DNA of 31,986 nucleotides from Scytonema sp. UIC 10036 (GTDB lineage Bacteria > Cyanobacteriota > Cyanobacteriia > Cyanobacteriales > Nostocaceae), in the NCBI RefSeq assembly GCF_009725235.1, contig NZ_WJFC01000159.1, forward strand, positions 1 to 31,986. Direction: 5' to 3'. This document shows, piece after piece, positions 23,577 to 31,986 of this stretch. The notes under the pieces were generated by a model. It had not been told where the DNA came from. It searched no databases and saw nothing but the letters and a program-made list of their open reading frames with translations. The number at the start of each line of letters is the position of its first letter. Position 1 is the first letter of the stretch. The position numbers and the translations under genes were made by a program.

Positions 23577-24447
23577 CAATCACGGTTTGCCAATAGGCGT
23601 CTGGCATACCGATGTCAAAAGTTTTACCTTTCACAACATAACCTGTCATTCCCTCGTCCTGACGCAATTGCTCGAGACAAGATGTCAATTGAAATTCACC
23701 CCGTTCTCGAAAATTTCTCTGGATGTGTTCTTCGAGAAAGTCAAATATTTTCGCCGTCAGTACATATAGCCCAAATATACAAAGAAAGCGATCGCTTGCT
23801 ATTCCTTCTACGCACAGGTTTTGGCGTGCGTATTCTACAGATGGCTTTTCGTAAACTTGGGTGAGTGTCAAAATCTCATTGAAGGAGTGCCAAACTCCTG
23901 TAACACAACCTGCTTTATGGATTATTGTCTCTGGCATTTCTATTAACCCGACAACATTTTGATTAACTTGTTCGTAAACGTCTAAAACTTGACGCACACA
24001 GGATTTTTCTATATTTGATGAGTAAATGTGGTCTCCCAGCATCAGCAGGAATGTTTCATCTTTTACCCATTCTTTGGCACAGTATACTGCATGACCGTAA
24101 CCTTCTTGCTCTTGTTGAGTCAAAAGTGTAATTTTCTTGCCTAATTCTTGAAGATATCCGCAATACTCTTGACTCTCAGGAGAAAGTTTGTTATATAGCT
24201 CTTGTCGCGGTGGATTTTGGAAAAAATCTGTAAAAATGTCGCGATCTCTCGATTGCACCACAATCCCAATTTCTTCAATTCCACCTGCGATCGCTTCTTC
24301 AACAATGGCTAGAATTGCTGGTTTTACCTTGCCATCGCGATCGACAATCGGGAAAAGTTCTTTTTTGACAACTTTAGTGGCTGGAAACAGGCGAGTGCCA
24401 AAACCTGCGGCTGGAATCACAGCTTTTCTGACTTTACTTTGTTGCAT
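23563..24447 (-). CDS. galU: UTP-glucose-1-phosphate uridylyltransferase, GalU type
   Basis: Makes UDP-glucose from UTP and glucose-1-phosphate, feeding glycolipid and polysaccharide synthesis. The 294-aa protein has normal GalU length. The nucleotide-binding signature AAGFGTRLFPATKVVKKELFP lies at residues 13-33, with E/K positions expected for UTP binding. Later motifs are MLGDHIYSS near 148, a VYEKPSVEYA segment and TCLEQLRQDEGMTGYVVKGKTFDIGMPDAYWQT at the C-terminus, containing the conserved GxxFDIG-like region. Cyanobacteria also use the non-orthologous CugP, so this may be a second enzyme with related sugar specificity. Start ATG 24447. The last codons and TAG stop lie in a heptamer array. 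Confidence 0.9.
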   Translation of the reverse strand: MQQSKVRKAVIPAAGFGTRLFPATKVVKKELFPIVDRDGKVKPAILAIVEEAIAGGIEEIGIVVQSRDRDIFTDFFQNPPRQELYNKLSPESQEYCGYLQELGKKITLLTQQEQEGYGHAVYCAKEWVKDETFLLMLGDHIYSSNIEKSCVRQVLDVYEQVNQNVVGLIEMPETIIHKAGCVTGVWHSFNEILTLTQVYEKPSVEYARQNLCVEGIASDRFLCIFGLYVLTAKIFDFLEEHIQRNFRERGEFQLTSCLEQLRQDEGMTGYVVKGKTFDIGMPDAYWQTVIDFRG

Positions 24448-24808
24448 AAAAAGTTAGGGTCCAATTCTCATGAAAATCAAAAATTAAAAATAAAAAAGTA
24501 ATTTTGCATTTAAAATTATACAAGAAGCATATTAATGTCTATCTGCCAAGCCACAAAGCTTTAAAAATTATATCCGTATAGTTGGCTAAACTAATGACTC
24601 TAAAGTTGGGGTCAGTTGACAAAGTGTCACTCACTAGATTCCCCGTATCATTCTATAGGCGATATTCTTTATTAGTGCAAGGAGTGATACCACTTCACCA
24701 CATGTTTGCCACAAGTTATAATCGCAACCCTCCTAAATATAGGATATGTTGTGAGTTTCAAATGTTGCATCAAACAAGTGGATTGGTATAAACTATACAT
24801 GAAGAGGT

Positions 24809-24839
24809 GCTTGGTGGGCAAAACTCCAAGCGCTTTTTT
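24809..24839 (+). terminator. Orphan rho-independent terminator-like hairpin
   Basis: GCTTGG (24809-24814) pairs with CCAAGC (24826-24831), followed by GCTTTTTT. No recognisable plus-strand gene ends here. Upstream are -10-like boxes TATAAA (24787-24792) and TATACA (24794-24799). It may end a small RNA or be what remains of a lost gene. Confidence 0.45.
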
Positions 24840-24961
24840 GTGTATAAATTTAGCAAATTCTCATCTAAGTATAAGCATAAATTGCAACAACTCCCTCCCT
24901 ACAGTATCTGGATTTAATTGCAAAAAAGAAAAATAAAGAATGTAACAAATATTACAAGTAG

Positions 24962-25075
24962 TTTATTTCTGAAAAATCCCTAAACACAATTATCGACCAA
25001 GCTGAGAATGGTCGCGAAGCACTCGCTGTCTTTCGTCAGCAGCAGCCAGATGTGACTTTGATGGACTACTTGTAG
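24962..25075 (+). pseudogene. Truncated response regulator receiver domain
   Basis: A 37-codon frame without a start codon reads into QAENGREALAVFRQQQPDVT followed by LMDYL and a stop. This matches the receiver core up to and including the phospho-acceptor aspartate of NarL-type regulators (compare HLRPDVTLMDVRMP in the intact regulator at 13029). The homology ends at the aspartate, where repeat-like sequence begins; both ends of the gene are lost. Upstream, LSEEx-like text appears as ISEKSLNT. Confidence 0.8.
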
Positions 25076-25348
25076 GGGATTTCCAAGAAATAAATTATCC
25101 CACCGAATGTGGGATGGAGAGCAGCACTGTGCGGAGAGCAGTACGTTGCGGGGGTTCCAAGCGTTGAAGCAAGTGGCGTGCGACTGCGGAGCGTCTTCGC
25201 CCGTCCCGTATAAAACCTGAGTTCAACGTAATTTTCAGTCGTTGCATGGCGGCTCATGTCACGCTCGCTACTTTCTCCCCAGGTAATGCAACCAGGCTAC
25301 CATTTGCCGCTCAAGCAACCAGAACCTAGCTGAGTTACTTGCTATCTC

Positions 25349-26341
<993 letters not shown>

Positions 26342-26390
26342 AAACTTTGCACTCACTTTTTCACGGAATCTAGGAACAGCTTACAGTGTT

Positions 26391-26534
26391 GAGCAACAAG
26401 ACGAACTCATGGATATGTGGAGAACTGCACGCCATGAAGGACTAAAGCTTTCATAGCAACTGCAAGAAGAGTTAGATAATCTTGTTGAGGCAGAACTCAA
26501 AGCAGCAACCGCCAGAACAGCTTCATTACCTTAA
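26391..26534 (+). pseudogene. Broken small ORF with an internal stop
   Basis: A single frame of 47 codons reads EQQDELMDMWRTARHEGLKLS, stop, QLQEELDNLVEAELKAATAR, TASLP, stop. The amber codon at about 26454 interrupts what looks like one helical, charged protein segment; the second half is a typical amphipathic helix. No start codon context is convincing. I do not recognise the family. Confidence 0.45.
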
Positions 26535-26890
26535 GTTACAAATTCTGATGTGGCCGATCGTAGACGCTAATTTTGAAACGAATTCTTATCAACAATTTGG
26601 CGAGAAACGTTTCCTGACCACATCTACGATGAAGTGGATGTACGACATGTACATTGCCGATCCAGAAAAACGCAAAGAAATTTATGCTTCTCCGCTACAA
26701 GCTACCGTTGAGCAATTGAGATGAAGGCGAAGCGTATGGACGCAAGCTCGATGAAGCCGGGGTAAAAGTGACAAGCGTGCGTTACAATGGCACGATTCAT
26801 GACTTCGGACTGCTGAATGGTTTAGCCGAGGGCAACCCGTTCTCTTTTTCTCCAAGCCGCTGCTGAACTGAAAAAATATCTACAGTAGGA
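26532..26890 (+). pseudogene. Alpha/beta-hydrolase (esterase/lipase, HSL-like) C-terminal remnant
   Basis: The first part reads LQILMWPIVDANFETN to IYASPLQATVEQL, as in alpha/beta-hydrolase fold-3 esterases. It then jumps, with a frame change, to DEGEAYGRKLDEAGVKVTSV and RYNGTIHDFGLLNGLAEG, then shifts again to QAAAELKKYLQ before TAG. The segment that should hold the catalytic Asp (PPALV...FDVLR) is deleted and the nucleophile Ser half is absent; only the catalytic His context (IHDFG) remains. It is clearly non-functional. Confidence 0.88.
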
Positions 26891-26901
26891 AAAGATTGTT
26901 T

Positions 26902-26935
26902 CTTGTAGGGCGGGTTTTTCAGCACGCCCCACAAG
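26902..26935. repeat. Inverted repeat CTTGTAGGGCG
   Basis: CTTGTAGGGCG (26902-26912) pairs with CGCCCCACAAG (26925-26935) with one mismatch, around a T-rich loop. It is a hairpin repeat following the hydrolase remnant. Confidence 0.75.
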
Positions 26936-26964
26936 TCAATTACTCTCACTTCTTACCTCTGCCT

Positions 26965-27027
26965 ACTCTGCGTCTCGGCGGTTAAATAAATTACTTTTAA
27001 ACCGCAGAGGTACAGAGAGCACAGAGA
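26965..27027. repeat. Dispersed repeat with GGTTAAATAAATTACTTT core, copy 2
   Basis: The core GGTTAAATAAATTACTTT and the following AAACCGC match the copy at 10131-10193, whereas the flanking stems differ. It lies just downstream of the leuS stop, on the opposite side of the hydrolase remnant. Confidence 0.85.
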
Positions 27028-27076
27028 CAGAAGATGAGGAATTACCGTCTGAATCAAAATTTTATGAGCCACCTTA

Positions 27077-29656
27077 TCAACCAACCACAAAGTTTACCAA
27101 CTTTCCTGGTACCACAATCACCTTTTTAATTTCTTTGCCCTCAAGGTGACGCTGAACAATTTCTGATTCACGGGCATACTTTTCCAATTCCGCCTTATTA
27201 GCTTGGGCGGGAACTAGAAGATCGGCACGCTTTTTGCCATTAACTTGAATCACTAACGTGATTTCATCAGCAACCAAAGCAGATTCTTCATACTTGGGCC
27301 AAGCTTGCGTGTGGATTGATTCCATATTACCCAATTGATGCCACAATTCCTCAGAAATGTGAGGTGCAAAAGGTGCTAACAACACAATTAAAGTTTGAAT
27401 ACCCTCTGCATAAATTGGTGAATTTTTGCAACTTGCTTCAGTCAAAGCATTGCTTAATTTCATCAATTCAGATATAGCAGTGTTGAACTGATACTCACCT
27501 TCAACATCTTCTGTCACTTCTTTGATAGCCGTGTGGATCGCCCGTCGCAAATCTTTCTCTGGTTTACTCAGTTGAGTTTGATTATCTCCAACCGCCCTTG
27601 GTTGATTGACATACTCGCTAACCAATCGCCAAACCCGGTTCAAGAAACGGAACTGACCTTCAACGTCAGTTTCTTCCCACTCCAAATCTTTTTCTGGTGG
27701 TGCTTTAAACAAGATGAACATCCGGGCAGTATCTATACCGTATTTGTCAATCACATCTTCCGGTGCAACACCATTTCCCTTGGATTTTGACATCGTAGCG
27801 TAAAGACGCTGCAGTGGTTCACCAGTTTGCGGATCGCGAGGATCGTTTGGATCGACAAGATGAGAAGGAACCCACTTATCTTTTCCAGATTTGTTGGGAT
27901 TCATATAAGTTAACCCCTGTACCATGCCCTGAGTCAACAAGCGTTGGAAGGGTTCATCAAAGTTTAACAAGCCCCTGTCGCGCAGAACTTTAGTAAAGAA
28001 CCGCGAATACAACAAATGCAAAATCGCGTGTTCAATTCCACCAACGTATTGATCCACTGGCATCCAATCATTCACTTCCGAAGAATCAAAGACTTGCTTT
28101 TCATTCTTCGCATCCGAATAGCGCAAGAAATACCACGAAGAATCAATAAAGGTGTCCATGGTGTCCGTTTCCCGCAATGCTGGTGTTCCACAGGTTGGAC
28201 AGGGTACATTCACCCAGCTTTCTAATTTAGCCAAAGGAGAAGGTCCGCGTCCGCTAAATTCCACATTATCTGGCAACAAGACAGGCAAATCTTCATCTGG
28301 GACAGGCACCACGCCACAACTGGAACAATGAATCACTGGAATGGGTGCGCCCCAATACCTTTGGCGTGAAATTAACCAATCTCGCAAGCGGTATTGAACT
28401 CTTGCTTTGCCAAAACCCTGCTTTTCGGCATATTCCACCATTGCTTGTTTTGCATCTGTGGACGCTGTACCATTAAATTGACCGGAATTGACAACAATTC
28501 CTGGTTCTGTGTATGCCGCCTGTAGCCCTTCTTGTGAAGTGGGTTTCTCCGCTTCTTGGGGTGGTACAATTACGACTTTGATAGGTAAATTCTTTTCTTT
28601 AGCAAACTTAAAATCCCGTGCATCATGTGCTGGAACACCCATCACCGCACCCGTACCGTATTCATACAGCACGTAGTCAGCAATCAAGATAGGAATTTCT
28701 TCTCCGGTAAATGGATTAATTGCTTTACCACCTGTGGGAATACCGCGCTTGGGTTTATCCTCAGCAGTTCGTTCCAATTCACTTTGATTGGAAACTTCTT
28801 TCACGAAGGCTTCCACGGCTGCTTGATTTTCTGGCGTCGTGACACGCTGTGTCAAAGGATGTTCTGGTGCTAACACCACATAACTGACACCATAAACTGT
28901 ATCCGGGCGAGTGGTGTACACGCCAATTTTTTCTTCCAACTCAACAATGGGGAATTCCAAGTACGCCCCTGTTGATTTACCTATCCAGTTTGCCTGCATC
29001 AACTTAACACGTTCGGGCCAACCGGGTAATTTGTCGAGGTCGTTCAACAATTCTTCGGCGTAGTCGGTAATTTTAAAGAACCATTGCCGCAAAAGTTTGC
29101 GCTCAACTTTTGCCCCACTTCGCCAAGAACGTCCTTCGCTATCTACTTGTTCGTTAGCAACGACAGTTTGGTCAACGGGGTCCCAGTTGACGGCTGCTTC
29201 TTTTTGGTAAGCCAAACCTGCTTTAAAAAACTGCAAGAAAATCCACTGCGTCCATTTGTAATAGTCTGGCGAACAAGTGGCAACTTCACAATCCCAATCA
29301 ATAGAGAAGCCCAAGCGCTTTAATTGCTGCCGCATTTGGGCAATATTTTCATAAGTCCATTTTGCAGGCGGTATCCCCCGGTCAATAGCAGCGTTTTCTG
29401 CAGGCAAACCAAAGGCATCCCAACCCATGGGATGTAGAACCCGATACCCTTGCATCCGTTTGAGGCGAGCGATCGCATCGGTAATGGTATAATTACGGAC
29501 GTGACCCATATGCAGGCTGCCCGAAGGATAGGGGAACATGGACAGGGCATAGTATTTTGGCTTGTTCTTCTCTGTTGGCTTTTTATCCAAGCCTTGCTCT
29601 GTCCATGCTGTTTGCCATTTTTCCTCAATTTCTGCTGGGTTGTATCGGGACTCCAC
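27077..29656 (-). CDS. leuS: Leucyl-tRNA synthetase
   Basis: Charges tRNA-Leu; essential housekeeping enzyme of the cytoplasm. The 859-aa length is normal for bacterial LeuRS. Class Ia signatures are HMGH (residues 49-52, in [15 protein letters not shown]) and MSKSKGNG near 625. Between them lie the CP1 editing domain ([19 protein letters not shown] and [15 protein letters not shown], with the editing-site Asp in the latter) and a zinc-binding-like segment with CSSCG and CPTCG. The anticodon-binding and C-terminal domains complete the protein. It is monocistronic here and starts at ATG 29656. Confidence 0.98.
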   Translation of the reverse strand: MESRYNPAEIEEKWQTAWTEQGLDKKPTEKNKPKYYALSMFPYPSGSLHMGHVRNYTITDAIARLKRMQGYRVLHPMGWDAFGLPAENAAIDRGIPPAKWTYENIAQMRQQLKRLGFSIDWDCEVATCSPDYYKWTQWIFLQFFKAGLAYQKEAAVNWDPVDQTVVANEQVDSEGRSWRSGAKVERKLLRQWFFKITDYAEELLNDLDKLPGWPERVKLMQANWIGKSTGAYLEFPIVELEEKIGVYTTRPDTVYGVSYVVLAPEHPLTQRVTTPENQAAVEAFVKEVSNQSELERTAEDKPKRGIPTGGKAINPFTGEEIPILIADYVLYEYGTGAVMGVPAHDARDFKFAKEKNLPIKVVIVPPQEAEKPTSQEGLQAAYTEPGIVVNSGQFNGTASTDAKQAMVEYAEKQGFGKARVQYRLRDWLISRQRYWGAPIPVIHCSSCGVVPVPDEDLPVLLPDNVEFSGRGPSPLAKLESWVNVPCPTCGTPALRETDTMDTFIDSSWYFLRYSDAKNEKQVFDSSEVNDWMPVDQYVGGIEHAILHLLYSRFFTKVLRDRGLLNFDEPFQRLLTQGMVQGLTYMNPNKSGKDKWVPSHLVDPNDPRDPQTGEPLQRLYATMSKSKGNGVAPEDVIDKYGIDTARMFILFKAPPEKDLEWEETDVEGQFRFLNRVWRLVSEYVNQPRAVGDNQTQLSKPEKDLRRAIHTAIKEVTEDVEGEYQFNTAISELMKLSNALTEASCKNSPIYAEGIQTLIVLLAPFAPHISEELWHQLGNMESIHTQAWPKYEESALVADEITLVIQVNGKKRADLLVPAQANKAELEKYARESEIVQRHLEGKEIKKVIVVPGKLVNFVVG

Positions 29657-29754
29657 CGAAAATACTCCTACTACAATTTGTAATCCTTGTCTACTTCCAT
29701 ATTTTAGATGGTAGTTACAGGATTCGATTGATTATATGATTTATTTTGAATTTT

Positions 29755-29826
29755 AACCGCAGATGTACGCAGATGTAACGGATATTTATTTATACATTCT
29801 GCCTGTATCCGCGTTCATCTGCGGTT
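29755..29826. repeat. Dispersed repeat AACCGCAGATG with inverted ends, copy 2
   Basis: AACCGCAGATG (29755-29765) and CATCTGCGGTT (29816-29826) are perfect 11-bp inverted ends around an AT-rich centre. The last 20 bases match 14996-15015. The element lies between the divergent leuS and GGCT-like genes. Confidence 0.88.
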
Positions 29827-29889
29827 ACATCTTAAGTATTTTTTATCCAATAGTTGAGAAATGTTCTTAGCAATATCTCTAGAGAAAAT

Positions 29890-30315
29890 ATGGCAAAATT
29901 AGAGACTACCTGTCCCGGTCTGTTGAAAGTTTTTGTTTACGGGACTCTCAAACCGGGTGAAGATAATTATGACAGATATTGTGCTGGTAAAGTTGTAGAT
30001 GCCACTAGTGCGATCGCAAAGGGAAAATTGTTCGCCTTACCTATGGGGTATCCGGCGATGGTATCAGGTGATGGTTCTGTGCGTGGTTATTTGCTATCGT
30101 TTGCTGACTCTAAGGTTTTAACAGATTTAGACGAATTGGAAGATTATCACCCTGCAAGAGACGAGTCTGAAAACCTTTACCTACGTCAACAAATTGAAGT
30201 CCAAGATTTACAGGGAGATTCTCTTGGTTGGGCTTGGGTTTACATAATGACAGAAGAACTTGCCACCCAACTGGGAGGCATCTTTCTCCCTGATGGTTGG
30301 TGGTATAAATTATGA
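29890..30315 (+). CDS. Gamma-glutamylcyclotransferase-like protein (GGCT/AIG2 family)
   Basis: A 141-aa GGCT-like protein. The family signature KVFVYGTLKPGEDNYD lies near the start. FALPMGYPAMVSGDGSVRGYLLSF contains the YPAM context, and TDLDELEDYHPARDESENLYLRQQ carries the glutamate (LDELEDY) that is the expected general acid/base, then WAWVYIM. Members cyclise gamma-glutamyl or related peptides to pyroglutamate, though many bacterial homologues have unknown substrates. ATG 29890 is preferred; the frame opens 36 bases earlier at a TTG without family similarity. The TGA stop is inside the first unit of a heptamer array. Confidence 0.88.
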   Translation: MAKLETTCPGLLKVFVYGTLKPGEDNYDRYCAGKVVDATSAIAKGKLFALPMGYPAMVSGDGSVRGYLLSFADSKVLTDLDELEDYHPARDESENLYLRQQIEVQDLQGDSLGWAWVYIMTEELATQLGGIFLPDGWWYKL

Positions 30316-30357
30316 ATTATGAATTATGAATTATGAATTATGAATTATGAATTATGA
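30309..30357. repeat. Seven-unit heptamer array ATTATGA
   Basis: Seven identical units of ATTATGA. The stop TGA of the GGCT-like gene (30313-30315) is the end of the first unit. Confidence 0.97.
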
Positions 30358-30378
30358 ATTGAAGGTTTTAACGTTCAG

Positions 30379-30406
30379 CATTCATCATTCATCATTCATC
30401 ATTCAA
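30379..30406. repeat. Four-unit heptamer array CATTCAT
   Basis: CATTCAT three times and then CATTCAA. The last unit contains the reverse complement of the anti-sigma stop codon TGA (30403-30405). It shares no sequence with the ATTATGA array 21 bases away. Confidence 0.93.
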
Positions 30407-31011
30407 TTAATCTCATCTAACTCCAGAAGTAAGTCTGGTGGTTGCACCTCGTCGTCAACAGATTTTTCTGGAGACACTTCTGCTGTTTTCGGTATGGGAA
30501 TCACCGGGTTGTTTATAGCAACCATCAGCGGTGAAGCGACAACCTCAGGTGTTTCTGGAGTTTTTTCTATTCTCTGTTGGGCGAATTGCGGCATTCTCGA
30601 TTCACCTAGTAATCCAGACATTGCTCCAATAGCACACGCAGCAACAGCAGCACCACTCAGCCAGAGTCGCCGAGAACGGCGTTGTACGCGTGCCAATACT
30701 TGTTCGGCTGTTTCATGTGATGACTGTTGCAGTGTCGGCACTGGAAGAGTCCGTACTCCTTGCCGCAGTTTCAACAGTCGTGCATACAAGTACTGAACTG
30801 TCTGGTCAGTATCCAGCCATTCTTCAACTTGCTTGCGTTCGGCAGCTGTCACCTCACCATCGAGGTAAGCACTTAATAACTCGAAGCGATCGCGCTTCAC
30901 CATATCTATAGCACCCGTTAATTCATTGGTATACCTGCCATCCCTAGATTGCAAATCCTGTTGAGGATTTGCCGAGTGGGAGCGGTCATTAAATTGAGAA
31001 TCAGTAGTCAT
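30403..31011 (-). CDS. Likely anti-sigma factor for the SigG-type sigma factor
   Basis: A 202-aa single-span membrane protein. The N-terminal cytoplasmic part contains DRFELLSAYLDGEVTAAERKQVEEWL, the helix pattern of RseA/ZAS anti-sigma domains. A transmembrane segment (WLSGAAVAACAIGAMSGLLG, about residues 117-136) follows, then a Pro/Glu-rich extracytoplasmic tail. The HxxxCxxC zinc motif of ZAS proteins is absent. It is 159 bases downstream of the sigma gene on the same strand, as for other ECF/anti-sigma pairs. ATG 31011 is preferred over an in-frame TTG at 31029. The stop lies in a heptamer array. Confidence 0.85.
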   Translation of the reverse strand: MTTDSQFNDRSHSANPQQDLQSRDGRYTNELTGAIDMVKRDRFELLSAYLDGEVTAAERKQVEEWLDTDQTVQYLYARLLKLRQGVRTLPVPTLQQSSHETAEQVLARVQRRSRRLWLSGAAVAACAIGAMSGLLGESRMPQFAQQRIEKTPETPEVVASPLMVAINNPVIPIPKTAEVSPEKSVDDEVQPPDLLLELDEIN

Positions 31012-31169
31012 TTTAACACTAATTACCAATTCCTACACGGGTAAACAAAGCAGACATTTTGGGAAAACTATTCAACTGTTCCCTGCTGAAAGACGCTCTC
31101 TGGAATTTTTTTACAATTCGTAATAAATTTTGAGATTTGTCACTTTCCAAAAGACAAACTGTGCAAAGG

Positions 31170-31826
31170 CTATGCATCTAGATAATTTTGCAACTGAGAT
31201 TGCAATCTCGCTCTTGCTCTGGCAATTCTAGACTTTACTGTTCCCAAAGAAACTCCAGTAATTTCGGCAATTTCTTCGTATGCCAAGCCCTCGATTTCTC
31301 GAAGAACAATCGTTGTGCGAAACACCTCTGGCAAATCGGCGATCGCTTCACGCAGTTGTTCGTAAAATTCTCTAGTGGTCAGTTCTTCTTCCGGGCCGGG
31401 AGTATCTCCTGCAATTTCCCAATCCATCTCGCCATCGTCTACCGCTCGGGGAGCGTCCAGCGACAGGGGACTGACAACCCGCTTGCGTTTGCGCAACTCA
31501 TCGTAAAATAAGTTGGTAGCAATGCGGCTCAACCAGCCCCGGAATTTGGATGGTTCTTGTAATCGGTTAATATTCCGATACACGCGAATCCAAACTTCTT
31601 GAGCCAAATCAGCCCGATCGGGCCAATCAGGAGCCAGATGGTATAACACCCGGTCAACTTGAGATTGATAACGATGTAGTAATTCCGCAAATGCAGCACG
31701 ATCCGGACGTAGTCCAGCTTGACAGCGCAGAATTAGGTCGTGATTTGAGAGTTTGTCAACTTGCACTGACGCTTCAGGAAGCCTCGCATCAACCGTTGAC
31801 CAGGATAATGTAATCGATTGACTCAT
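31170..31826 (-). CDS. sigG: ECF sigma factor, SigG type
   Basis: A 218-aa group 4 (ECF) RNA polymerase sigma factor. Sigma region 2 includes FAELLHRYQSQVDRVLYHLA, DLAQEVWIRVYRNI and FRGWLSRIATNLFYDELRKRK. After an acidic linker (DDGEMDWEIAGDTPGPEEE), region 4 has LPEVFRTTIVLREIEGLAYE and EIAEITGVSLGTVKSRIARARARL, the -35-binding helix-turn-helix. The long acidic linker and sequence resemble cyanobacterial SigG, associated with cell-envelope or stress responses. The downstream membrane anti-sigma factor should hold it inactive until a signal arrives. Start is ATG 31826; GTG 31835, with GGAAGA about 10 bases before it, is a real alternative. Confidence 0.92.
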   Translation of the reverse strand: MSQSITLSWSTVDARLPEASVQVDKLSNHDLILRCQAGLRPDRAAFAELLHRYQSQVDRVLYHLAPDWPDRADLAQEVWIRVYRNINRLQEPSKFRGWLSRIATNLFYDELRKRKRVVSPLSLDAPRAVDDGEMDWEIAGDTPGPEEELTTREFYEQLREAIADLPEVFRTTIVLREIEGLAYEEIAEITGVSLGTVKSRIARARARLQSQLQNYLDA

Positions 31827-31926
31827 AGATCGCACTGGCTTTAAATCTTCCCTTTCTATTAGACCCTCTAATTGGTAAGATGTTCCCCGAGCGAGTGACG
31901 GATTTATGACTGTAACATAGGGAGCA

Positions 31927-31975
31927 GGGATTAGGGGTTAGGGGTTAGGGGTTAGGGAATAGAAGCTAGGGGCTA
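31927..31975. repeat. Seven-unit heptamer array GGGGTTA
   Basis: GGGATTA, GGGGTTA three times, GGGAATA, GAAGCTA, GGGGCTA. It lies upstream of the sigma gene and may continue past the window edge. Confidence 0.9.
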
Positions 31976-31986
31976 GTTGAAAATCT

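Larger units (their letters stand above)
24448..25348. other. Long gene-poor region
   Basis: About 900 bases without an intact gene. It contains an orphan terminator-like hairpin (24809-24839), a response-regulator remnant (24962-25075), a small stem TCCCAC/GTGGGA at 25098-25114, and a repeat-like GC-richer block to about 25215 (with GCGGAGAGCAGTACGTTGCG). The remaining frames have no coding character. Confidence 0.65.

Noticed and set aside
24582..24936. Plus-strand frames of 69 and 76 codons
   Set aside because: No ribosome binding site, no recognisable motif and the region contains a terminator-like hairpin; considered chance frames.
25066..25257. Minus-strand frame of 63 codons
   Set aside because: It lies in a repeat-like block and its sequence is low in protein-like features.
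30347..30796. Plus-strand frame of 149 codons
   Set aside because: It is antisense to the anti-sigma gene, Ser/Cys-rich, and begins in a heptamer array.
31927..31975. Telomere-like TTAGGG repeat
   Set aside because: The unit is 7 bases (GGGGTTA) in a bacterial context and matches the other heptamer arrays.

Overview
The window looks like chromosome from a filamentous, probably heterocyst-forming, cyanobacterium. The evidence is about twenty copies of the octamer GCGATCGC (HIP1), many short tandem repeats with a strict 7-base period, abundant dispersed hairpin repeats, a PEP-CTERM-like exported protein, an ethylene-receptor-type sensor domain and a SigG-like ECF sigma factor. I could not identify the species from sequence alone. 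I saw no tRNA, rRNA, CRISPR array or intact insertion sequence.

Layout. (1) 1-8500, plus strand: a surface-polysaccharide cluster. It holds UDP-galactopyranose mutase, a Wzt-type ABC ATPase with a cargo-recognition C-terminal domain, a GT2 glycosyltransferase, a second likely glycosyltransferase, a cupin, a DegT-family sugar aminotransferase, a methyltransferase overlapping it by 4 bases, and a GT4 glycosyltransferase. Together they suggest export of a glycan carrying galactofuranose and an N-methylated amino-deoxysugar. The Wzm permease is not here and may lie just upstream. (2) 8864-10605: a conserved protein of unknown function and a 92-aa hypothetical. (3) 10631-14877: a CPBP membrane protease divergent from a NarL/LiaRS-type two-component pair, with TGTCAT half-sites between them, followed by a double SnoaL-like protein. 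(4) 15302-17387: an ABC exporter and a possible 42-aa membrane peptide. (5) 17464-19377: a diguanylate cyclase with an ethylene-binding N-terminal domain. (6) 20188-24447: a PEP-CTERM-like protein, a pentapeptide-repeat protein, a membrane-anchored NTF2-like protein and a GalU-type UDP-glucose pyrophosphorylase. (7) 24448-27076: gene-poor, repeat-rich and decaying. An aldo/keto reductase is flanked by a truncated response regulator, a small broken ORF and an alpha/beta-hydrolase pseudogene. (8) 27077-31826: leuS, a gamma-glutamylcyclotransferase-like protein, and a SigG-type sigma factor with its likely anti-sigma factor.

The least expected structural pattern is that heptanucleotide arrays repeatedly contain stop codons. 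Six stop codons (cupin, 92-aa protein, CPBP, galU, GGCT, anti-sigma) lie inside heptamer units; one array runs exactly from the stop codon of one gene to the start codon of the next. The best functional candidates for follow-up are the ethylene-domain diguanylate cyclase and the amino-sugar aminotransferase/N-methyltransferase pair.
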